This document shows, in pieces, positions 49,301 through 61,300 of a DNA stretch of 64,000 nt. The translations under genes and the position numbers were made by a program. Positions within the stretch are counted from its first letter, which is position 1. Every line of letters begins with the position of its first letter. Source of the stretch: Lucinisca nassula (Eukaryota > Mollusca > Bivalvia > Lucinida > Lucinidae); the NCBI GenBank assembly GCA_963580285.1, contig OY757011.1, positions 115,997,037-116,061,036 on the forward strand, written 5' to 3'. The notes beneath the pieces are model-generated. The model was not told the origin of the DNA, did no database searches, and worked only from the letters and a program-made list of their open reading frames with translations.

Positions 49301-52300
49301 AAACTCCGTTCAGTGGTTTAGGAGGAGATGTCGTGTGAAGAAATTGTTTACGGACACACGGATGCACGACGGACGAAAAGTGATCCCAAAAGCTCACCTC
49401 GTCACTACGTGAAAGTGAGCTAAAAACAGACAACAGACAGACAACGGAGCCTTACCATACTGTAAGCTCACCTATGAGCCTTCGGCTCAGGTGAGCTAAC
49501 AAGCTTGTGAGTGATCATAATGCTAACTAATATCTAACACTCTGGGGCCAGTTGTTCAAAACTAACGATGTCATTAGTTAACATATCGTTAAAACTTTGA
49601 TCATTAAATATGGCAAATATGCTGAAATTTTTGCTGAAAAAATGTGAGCAGCTTTTGCGGACACAAAAGTTGCTCACATTTATTCAGCAAAAATACCAAA
49701 ATTTACGATATTGTACTTGCTAGAACTGTTAACAATTTGACAACTAACGAGCTTGTTAAGCTAAAGATGCTGTGAACAACTGGCCCCAGGTATTTTTGCT
49801 GAAAAGATGTGAGCAGCTTTTGCAAAGCAATTTTTGCTGAAATAAAAGATCCAAGCACTGCATGATGCCCCGCCACTACAATTACATCAAGCAAGTGCCA
49901 TATCACAGTGAAAGAGGAATTCAAAGTAAGGATGCATTATTCTTTCCCTTTAATAAAGTTGACAGGAATACATGACTGAGATGACTATTTTCAATGTTCA
50001 AAGAGCCATGTCTCCAAAAGAAAGTAAACCAGAATTAAAATTCTCATTTTCAATTTTCGGGGGCCAGTGCCCTTTAAAATAAAGTCAAGGTCTTCAAAAT
50101 ATATTCAAATCTTTGGCTAATTGCAATGATATATTGTACCAAGTCAGAACACATTTCATTGATGTGTTCATGAGATTGGGTGCGGACAAGCCATCTTTGG
50201 CCCAAAATTGACAGATTTTGGGAGCCTGTGCCCTTGAAAACAAGGTCAAGGCCATAAAACCTAATGGCTGTTTTCCCCCATCCAAGATGTAACCATGTGA
50301 GTTTGATCAGAATCAATCATTAGGTTCAGGAGATACAGTGCTTCAAAGAGACTACAGACCGGCCCCGATAGCTAAGTTGGTAGTGTCCGCTCCGGGGAAG
50401 GGGAGGTCAAGGGTTCGATCCCGGGCCGCGACATACCAAAATAGTTAAAAATGGTACTAGCTGCTCCTCGCTTGGCACTCAGATTTACGGGGTAGCGCTA
50501 GGACTGGTCGACCCAGTGTCAGGATAATGTGACTGGGTGTGGTATCATGTAATGTGTCTGGGACATGATACTTCAGTGAGGCAGCACTATAAACGTGAGC
50601 ACTGAGCTCCCTGTCGCAACCAGACACCATCGTGATATGACTGAAACATTGTTGAAAGCGACGTTAAACCCGAATTCACACACACACACATGCTCAAACA
50701 GACTACATGATAGAAATGGCTATATTCAATGTTCAAGGGGCTATAACTCCAAAAGTAGGAAAATCAAACTTATGGTTCATTATTCTGCACAAAGTGTTCA
50801 ATCTAGAATTTGGGGTTTGGGGGCCCTCTGGGCCCACAGGCCTTGGAAAAGGGGGCCATTTGGAAATTTAGGGGGCCCTTAAATTATACTTCATAAAGTT
50901 GCCAGATATATCTTTAGGTTTTTGCTGCATGATAGAAATGGACACAAAACAAGTTAAACATCACAGACAAAATCTATTTTGTTAGTCTATCAATCCATCT
51001 TCTAATACTGAGTTGGTCACATTTGCTCATTACCTCAGTTAACCAGTACAAAGCAATTTGGATAAAGTGTCTTGATCAAGGGTTAAATACATGTTTAATT
51101 TAGAATGAATGCCATTAAATTTATTTCTGGAAGAGAAGAACTCTGTAATATATAGCGCCCGCCTTGGTATTTTGATCCGGTATTTAGCATAAGCTGCATG
51201 GCGCACACATATATGGCGTACGCCGCCCGGCGCATACAAGTATACCGAACATGGCCGCATCCCCGGTAAACAAAACATTGATTTGGGCTAAAAAAATAAG
51301 AATTGTTACTAGTTAAGCAGATAAAACAAAACGCTTTTCTGAGTTATTTTGATTGGGCAACATGCAGTTTGTAATTACATGTAACTCAATAATACGCACC
51401 ATGCAGCTGAAAAATCACGAGAAAATTGCACAAATGAACTCTAGAAGAAACAGTCACTTAATTCTACAGTTGCGCCTGACGGGCCCATTGAATGATCCCT
51501 AGTGCACCCCTCATGTAAAAAGCAGGCCAAGGGCGCAATAGCGCAGCTTAGATTGAACCCTTTGCACATCGTCTCATGGTGCTCTAAATATCTGTGAAGT
51601 TTCATGGAAATATCTCAAACAGTATCTAAGTTATGGAGCAGACAAGAAACTATGACAGAAATGGATATGTTCAAAGGGCAACATCTCCAAAAGCAAGAAA
51701 ATCAGAGTTAGGGTTTATATGTTCTGCATGTTGTCTAATAGTGCTCTACATATCTGTGAAGTTTCGTGAAAATATCTCAAATGGTATCAGAGTTATGGAG
51801 TGAACACGAAACTGATAGCAGTAGCTATATTCAAAGTTCAAATGGCAATAACTCCAAAAGAAGGAAAATCAGTTACGGTTCATATGTTCTGCATGTCATC
51901 TCATGCTGCTCTACATATCTGTGAAGTTTCATGGAAATATCTCAAATGGTATCTAAGTTATGGAGCGGACACAAAACTATGACAGAAATGGCTATGTTCA
52001 ATGTTCAAAGGGCAACAACTCCAAAAGTAAGAAAATCAGAGTTACGGTTAATATGTTCTGAACGTTGTCTCATGCTACTCTACATATCTGTGAAGTTTCA
52101 TGGAAATACCTCAAACATTATCTAAGTTATGGAGCGGACACGAAACTATGACAGAAATGGCTATGTTCAATATTCAAAGGGCAACAACTCCAAAAGTAGG
52201 AAAATCAGAGTTGCGGTTCATATGTTCTGTACCTTATCTCATAGTGCTCTACACAACTGTGAAGTTTCGTGAAAATGTCTCAAACTGTATCAGAGTTATG

Positions 52301-55300
52301 GAGCGGACACGAAACTATGAGGCACTGGTGGACAGACCGACGGATGGATGTATGGAAGGATGGACGGATGATAAGACGGACAGTCAAAACTTCAGAGGGT
52401 ATAACATAATACCCTGCCATTGCCTATGCAAAAGCTGCTCGGATTTTTTCAGCAAAAATATTAGTATATTTGCTATATATAATCAAAGTTCAAACAATAT
52501 TTGTACTAATGGTGCCGTTAGATTTGAAAAACCAATTGGCAATTGTGCTTGTTAAAATCATATGCCCGAACCCATAGGTTTTGCTATTTATTGGCAAATT
52601 TGTGTGACCAAGGATTTTTTCAGAAAAAAATAAAACTTGATGAGGCCCAATTGGCCAAAACTAGCTAGTCTGGCCCAGAGAAACTTGTACACTCCATACT
52701 TATAAGTTCTATAGTGTATTCCATGCTTCAAAAGGCTAAACCTTTTATAGAACATATCTGACATTCTATGTGAATCACTGCTAGGAAATTAAGGCTTGAT
52801 ATTACATGTGACCTGCCTCCACAGCCAGCAGACAATTCATAAACAATATCTTGAGTTTTATCTAAAAAAAAAAAAAACAAAACAAACAAACAAAACTAGA
52901 GCTATCACTAAAGGTGTTGAAAACCGCCACAAAAACTGCCTTGATAGTACAACAGCGGCATTTTGCAATTTTTTCACTTGAAAGGGGCCATAACTATGTC
53001 GAAAATTGACGAATTGTAGTGGAAATCGAACTGGCCTGTATTTTATGATGTTACATCAGTGTACCAAAAATTACAAAAATCGGTGAAGCGCTTTTTGAGT
53101 TATCATCTGGAAACCAAGTCAACAGACAGACCGACCGACCGACAAGCTCACTCCTCTATACCACCCCCCCGCCCCCCCAAATATCATTTGTGGGGGTATA
53201 ACAAAACAGATACTAGAAATGCATCCACAGGACATGGATGCCCCCATCTGAAGAAATGTTGATGTTACCGTAGTATTTGACATTTTACAGCTAACTATGA
53301 CCTTAACCTTACCTGGGTCTTAGGTGCAACAAATTGTATCATAATGTTTAACATTTCTGCCATGTAATTTCCAAATCCAACCTGAAACAACAAAGGTATT
53401 GAGCGGATAAAAGAAAAGACACTTTTCTTTACTTTTGACCTCTAAGTATGACCTTGACCTTGAAGGTACTAACCTGGGTCTTGCTCATGACACATCAACT
53501 CATGATGGTTAACATTTCTACAAGTAATTTCCAAATCCATTATGAAAAGCTGACACAAGAAAAAGACATTTTGTTTTACCTTAGACCTCTAAGTATGACC
53601 TTGACCTTGGAGGTACAGGCATTGGTTTTACATGCGACACATCGCATTATGATAGTTAACATTTCTGCAAAGTAATTTCAAAATCCACCCAGAAATAAGA
53701 AAGTTATTGATCGCTCTAAGTATGACCTTGACCTTGGAGGTACAGACCTGGGTTTTGCATGTGACACATCGGCTCATGATAGTTAACATTTCTACCAAGT
53801 AATTACCAAATCCATTACGAAAAGCGGACACAAGAAAAAGACATTTTTTTTACCTTAGACCTCTAAGAATGACCTTCGAATGGCAGGGCATAAAGCACAA
53901 AAACTAGACAATCACTAAAGGTGATGAATGCCCCAGCCATATGCCTCACTAGATAAGATGAGTATTTTTTGACATATGCAGTAGACAGACACACGTTCTA
54001 ACTAAACCAGAAACTGCAACATTCTCCGAGAAATATATGGCCAAAATGTTTTAGTCCTTCAAGGTGACAAAATTCTGCAATAAGGGCCTGGATCAGAATC
54101 CTGTTTTTTTTTTTATGCACATGTTCAATGCATGTCTGAAGTTAGTTGCAAGTTTTAATGCCCTGCTTCAAATACTGTTGGCAGAGTTACAGAGACATGG
54201 TCATTACTATTTAACCTCCTATGTTACACATATGGCCAAAATGTTTGTCATTGAAGGTTACATAATTCTGCAATAAGGGGCTGGATCAGAATGAATCTCA
54301 GGACAAAAAAACAAGTGACTCTACAATAAGTTTCGAACAGAAAAATGGAAATATGTATTATCCAGAAAACTCATCTGTTTTCTAGATGACCTGTTCATTT
54401 ATCAAGAAAACCTAAAATTGTGGTGTTAGTACCCACAATCTATATTTTGAGCAGAAATCAGAAACAATCAGAATTTTTCATCTAAAAATTTTCGTTTTTT
54501 TCCGTGGTAAAATTTACAATATATTTGTATAGATGCCTTCTCGTAATGCCATGAATTTTCCTTTTGAGAACTGAACGTGATACACATGGGAAGGCAACTC
54601 TTTCAAACCAATACTTTTGTTTTGTTTGTTTGATTTGAGGTTTAACGTCCCCGTCAATACAGCATAGATTATTTTGGAGATGTTGCTTTCAATTTTGTGG
54701 GACTTTTACCCAACACTGAGATGAAATGACATCTCAAGCCCTGTCGCCCAATGAAACCAATAGGGTTTATAAGCATGGACGGTCAGACTCGCACTGCAGT
54801 TCCTGGACAGGCTTAGATCCTTTAAGTGGTTTACCAGTACTAATGTGCAGACGGTTTCAGCTCTGCGTGGAAGCATCATGCAGCCCATCTATTTCTTCAA
54901 GCCCCGATGGGCGGGGGCGAACAAATACTTTTGTGCCGGCTTTGGTAGCTCAGTCGGATGCGGGTCTGACTGGTGATCTCTGCCGGGTCGACAAAAATTC
55001 TTTCGTGGAGATTGATCATAAAAACTTTTCTATGGTCATTCTCTCCCTTTCGCTGATTCAGTTTCTGGTAAAAGAATGTGCACAGTAAACCCCACTTTAT
55101 ATAGAGACTAGAAAAGCGTCCAAAGGACACGGATGCCTCCGCCTGAAAATATGTCTATGTTCGTATTCATCCATAGAAAGTTATTGACCGTGTTTAAGTT
55201 TTTGGACCCTTTTTTCACATTTGATCTCTAACTATGACCTTGACCTTGGAGGTAAGGACCTTGGTTTTGTGTGAGGCAGATTCATGATGGCCAACATTTC

Positions 55301-58300
55301 TGCCAAGTAATTTCAAAATCCATCCAGAGATAAGAAAGTTATTGACTGCGTTTAAGTTTCAGACCATTTTTTTTTTCTTTTGACCTCTAAGTATGACCTT
55401 GACCTTGGAGGTACGGATCTGGGTTTGCACGTGACACATCATCTCATGATGATTAACATTTCTTCAAAGTAATTTCAAAATCCATCCAGAAATAAGTATT
55501 AAAGTTATTGACTGCGTTTTTAAGTTTCAGACCCTTTTTTTGACCTTTGACCTCTAAGTATGACCTTGACCTTGGAGGTACGGACCTGGGTTTTACACAT
55601 GACACATAGTCTCATGATGGCTAACATTTCTACAAAGTAATTTCAAAAGCCATCCAGAAATAAGAAAGTTATTGACTGCGTTTAAGTTTCAGACGGTTTT
55701 TTTTACCTCTAAGTATGACCTTGACCTTGGAGGTACGGACCTGGGTTTTGCACGTGACACGTCTCATGATGGTTAACATTTCTGCTGAGTAATTTTAAAA
55801 TCCATCAAGAAAGAAGGAAGTTATTGACTGCGTTTAAGTTTTGGACGCACAGATGCACGGACAGACAGACGACGGACCCTTTCCACCATTCTTCGAATGG
55901 CAGGGGCATAAAAACCAGGGTTTACAGGGAATACATTATTTTTCTTATTTCTGCTCCAATACAAAAGTTGTGGGTACTCGTTAGAACCGCCTCAATGAGG
56001 GGGTTCTAACATGCACCCACAACCTATGTTTGAAGTAAAAATAAGAAAATTATCACAGATTTTCATCAGAAAAGTAGCCATTTTGGAGATGTGGAACAAT
56101 GTACTATGACGTACGGGTATGTTATCATAATGAATCATTTATTATCCCACATTTTTTCAGCAAAAATAGATGTTTTTTTAGATATTGTACTAGAAGAGTT
56201 AAACAACTGGACCCAGATCCATCCATTTCTGGTGAGTGTTCAACTTACTTCTTATCACCAGGTTTTCTTTTGAAAATGTTGTCGACGTCTTGGAGATGTC
56301 AATATTGGCAGCACCAGCTGCTGTTGTAACTGACCAAGAGAATGTTGTACTTGCGTCACACCCGCTGGCACAGGTTCCCTGTAGGGACACACTCTTAGTA
56401 CTGCTCACGCGATCATGACCATTTGCAATGCATGAAATGCAATCCACCTTGACCAATGGAATTCCAGAGGTTTTCACAATCAGCTGAAATTCAACATACA
56501 CATGATCTTATATACAGAGGGTCTTAACACTTTTTGTACAAAATGGAATCTTCCTCCTTATATATAGCATGGGTCCATTTCAAAATTTAGGGGTGTCAGG
56601 TCATGTTTTCATCAAAATTTATTTGGAAAATGACTGAATTTTTAGCAAACAGTGGAGGCCCTGATCAGACGCCGCGTTCTGCTGCGTCTGATCTTGGCCT
56701 GCACTGCTTGCCAGGGTAACCGTTTAGTGGTTTCCAGTCTGAAATGGGTTAATTACACGAATGGTCATTTCATATGAAACTTATGAAACGAGCCTTCAAA
56801 TCAGATTTTATAGCTGAAGAAATGAAACAGATATCATAGAGTTGTCACAAAAGGCATCATGACAATTCACACCAGTAATCAAGTGTTCATATGAAATTTC
56901 AGAAACGAGACTTCAAATCAGATTTTATAGCTGAAGAAATGAAAAAGACATCATAGAGTTGTCACAAAAGGCATCATGACAATTCACACCAGTAATCAAG
57001 TGTTCATATGAAATTTCAGAAACGAGACTTCAAATCAGATTTTATAGCTGAAGAAATGAAAAAGACATCATAGAGTTGTCACAAAAGGCATCATGACAAT
57101 TCACACCAGTAATCAAGTGTTCATATGAAATTTCAGAAACGAGACTTCAAATCAGATTTTATAGCTGAAGAAATGAAAAAGACATCATAGAGTTGTCACA
57201 AAAGGCATCATGACAATTCACACCAGTAATCAAGTGTTCATATGAAATTTCAGAAACGAGACTTCAAATCAGATTTTATAGCTGAAGAAATGAAAAAGAC
57301 ATCATAGAGTTGTCACAAAAGGCATCATGACAATACGTGCCAGCAATCAAGTGTTAAACCTTATCACGCTGATCACGACAACCCCTACTTTTGCAAACAG
57401 TGTAGTTCCAGATCAGATGGCTTCTAATTCTGATAGATCCAGATCAGATGGCTTCTACTTCTGAAGAAGCCATCTGATCAGGATCTACACTGTTTGCCAT
57501 TCAGTTTGTGAATTTGCAGAAATAAATCACATCAAGTAATCTGATTGGTTCAAAGTCCAAAATGGGTGTGGCTTAATTAATTATTCAGTGGGATAAGTGT
57601 TAATACATGTGTGGTCATACAATTTTTATCACATGACATTATCCACTAAATACCAGTGGCATAACGTGATAAGAATTTGTTTTTTTTTTTGTTTGTTTTT
57701 AGTTTAACTCATTTAGTACCAGAAACCCCAAAACGGGTACCCTGGCAAACAGTGCAGGCCCAGATCAGACACCGCAGAATGCGGCGTCTGATCACGGCCT
57801 ACACTGTTTGCTAAAAGTTCAGTCATTTTCCAAATAAATTTCAATGAAAACACAACCTGACACCCCTAAATTTTGAGATGGACTCCTGCTATATAAGAAG
57901 GAAGGTTCCATACAGCACAAAAAGGGTTAATGGCCAAGTCAACACTATTCAGGTCATATTGTGCCAGTCAGTTTACCTAACCATAATTCCTTGGCAGTCT
58001 TATATTATAAGAATCTTATATGGGCGTGAGGGGTGGATTGAAAAATCCGTCCCAAGGGTCACTGTCCGGCATCACGAGGCTTGCCGAGTGATGCCGGACA
58101 GTGATCCCGAGGGACGGATTTTTCTATCCACCCCTCACACCCATATAGGATTCTTTTTCTTGCACACCTTCCATTTCTTAGCTCGGATTGTAATGCTGCA
58201 GTCACTTCGGTTACCGACGTCCGCCATATTGTGATGACACTACAGGAATGTTTAGTGAAGTCACGTAACGTGCATGACGTAACCTTAACTACGGCGCATA

Positions 58301-61300
58301 TGAGGTCGTATTCAACCAGTGCATTTATCAAACACGCGATTATATTCGATTTTGGGTCGGAACACCAGGGTCAGAACACAAATTTCTATCCCAGGGTAAA
58401 ATCATGGAATTCCTTGTCTGATGTGCAAGAAATAAGCAGTTAGCCATTACAGAGCACATTCTTTCACCAGAAACTGACAAATGCTTTGTTTGTTTGTATT
58501 GGAGTTTAGCGGCCCTGTCAAGACTATTTTAGGTCATTTTTGAGCAGGTCAGTTTACCTATCCAAACTTTTCCTGGGCAGGTTTGTACGTAAGGGGTTAA
58601 CCAGTACAGTGCACATTCTTTTGCCAGAAATTGACAACTGTCCTTCTTGAATCAGTGGAAGGGACAGAATGACCATAGAAAAGATTTTATGATCAATGTC
58701 CACGAAAGAATGTTGCCAACCCCGGCTGGTATCGAACCCGCATCCTCCGGATCACCAGTCAGACGCGAATCTGACTGAGCTACCGAGGTCGACAAACTGA
58801 CAAATGCCCTGAATCAGTAGAAGGGAGAAAATGATTGTAGAAAATATTTCATCATGAAAACACGCCTATAACATTTTGACCCCCCTTGAACCCCACTTTT
58901 ATATAGTAAAACTGGGGTTTACAGGGGTAAACCTTATTTTTCTTATTTATGCTCCAAATATAGAATGTGGGTACTCGTTAGAACCCCCTCATCGATTTTT
59001 CTTATTTATGCTCAAAATATAGATTGTGGGTACTCTTTAGAACCGCCTTGATCGAGGCGGTTCTAAAGAGTACCCACAATCTATATTTTGAGCATAAATA
59101 AGAAAAATATCACAATTTTTCATCTTAAAGTTTTGTTTTTTGGCCGGTAAAGTTTACAATGTATTTGTATAAGCATGTTTTCCTAATGATCAATCTCCAC
59201 AATAAAAATGTAACTGACTTCGGCAATTATGAAACCCCTGAACCTCCAGCTCAACAGTCAGAATGGTCTCAAAGAGGCTATTCTTAGATGTACCCATTTA
59301 GATGTACCCATGTCCTAGGTTTTGACTAGACTATGGAAAATAATGTATACCCCTGTAAACCCAACTTTCTTCCATATAAAGTGGGGTTTTACCCATTATA
59401 GACTCTTCCATTGCCATACATTGGACAAGTCCATTTGTCATATAAGGGGTGGCAGCCTAATTTTTCCTTTTTATTCTATTTTTGATGGAAAATTCTGTTA
59501 GCAAATGGTGCAGCCCCTGATTAGACGCCGCGTTTGCGGGGTCTGATCTGGGCTTGCACTGTTAGCCAAGGTACCCCTTTAGGGGCTTCCTGCATGATTA
59601 TCACATTGTCTTCTATCCTGTCCACAACGTTTTTAATGTTGTCCATTTTGACACTGACCTTTCACCTTTGACCTTGAAAATAAATAGGGTTCATCCTCTC
59701 TCCATGGGGAATATTTGTGGAAGGTATGATGATTCCAAGATGACTGCTTTTCTATCCTGTTCCAAAGGATTTTTTATGCTAAGTCCATTGTGACCTTGAC
59801 CTCTGACCCTTGACCTTGAAAATCAATAAGGTTCTTCCTCTCTCCATGTGAAACATTTACAGCAGGTTTCATGTTTCTGTGATGATTGCTTTGTCTTTAT
59901 CTTGTTCACAAGGTTTTTTACTGTCAAGTCCATTGTGACTTGACCTTTGACACTTGACCTTGAAAATCAATAAGGTTCATCCTCTCTCCATGGGAAAATT
60001 GTGGAAGGTTTGATGCTTCTATGCTGATAGCTTTGTCTTCTATCTTGTCCACAAGGTTATTAATGTCAAGTTCATTTTGACCTTGACCCAGTGTTCAATC
60101 CAGGATTTGGGGTTTGGGGGCCCTCTGGGCCCACAGGCCTTGGAAAAGGGGGCCATTTGGAAATTTAGGGGGCCCTTAAATTATACTATATAAAGTTACC
60201 AGATCTTAAGGTTTTAGCTGCATGATAAAAATGGACACAAAACAAGTTTAACGGCACAGACAAAATCTATTTAGTTTATCTATCCATCTTCTAATACTGA
60301 GTTGATCACATTTGCTCATTACCTCATTTAACCAGTACAAAACAATTTGGATAAAGTGTCTTGCTCAAGTGCTAAATGCATGTTTTATCTAGAATGAATG
60401 TCATTAAAAATATTTCTGGAAGAGAAGAACTCTATAATAAATAGCGCCTGCCTCGGTATATTGCGGTATTTCGGTCCGGTATTTAGCGTAAGCCGCACGG
60501 CGCACACGAATTTGGCGTAAGCCGCCCGGTGCACACAAGTATACTGAATATGGCCGCATCCCCGGTAAACAAAACGTCGATTTTGGTTTATAAAAATAAG
60601 AATTGTTACTAGTTAAACAGATGAAACAAAATGTTTTTTCTAAGTTATTTTGATCAGGCAACATGCGGTTTTTGATCAACTCAACAAAACGCAACAGACA
60701 GCCGAAAAACCGTGAGAAAATCGCAAAAATGCACTCCAGAAGAAACAGTCTCTAAATTCTACAGTTGCGCCCGACGGGCCCATTGAATGATCTCTAGTGC
60801 GCCCCTTATGTAAAAAGCGGGCCCAGGGCGCGATGGCGCAGCCTAGATTGAACACTGTTGACCTTTGACCCATGACCTTGAAAATCAATAGGATTCATCC
60901 TCTCCATGGGGAACATTTGTGAAAGGTTTTTCTACTTCTATGAGGATGGCTTTGTCTTTTATCCTGTTCACAAGGTTCCAGACACACAGACACCCCCATC
61001 TCCACACCCCAATACACACACTGACAAACAGCAGCGATGCTTTATCCCCCATTACGATAACATACCCGTGCGACATAGTGCATTTTTCAATCTCCAAAAT
61101 GGCTTTTTTCTGATGAAAATCTGTGATATTTTTGTTAATTTTACTCCAAACATAGGTTGTGGGTGCTCGTTAGAACCGCCTCATTGAGGCGGTTCTAACG
61201 AGTACCCACAACCTATGTCTTGGAGCATAAATAAGAAAAATAATGTATACCCCCGTACACCCCAGTTTTCTCTATATAAAGTGGGGTGTAAGGGGGTGTT

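Noticed and set aside
51039..51278. Open frame shared with 60404-60694
   Set aside because: Both lie in the 0.75 kb hAT-like element. The frames are not conserved at their ends and no transposase motif is visible.
56766..57350. CRISPR-like regular repeat array
   Set aside because: The units are 117 bp head-to-tail with no unique spacers, in a eukaryotic intron. It is a plain tandem repeat.
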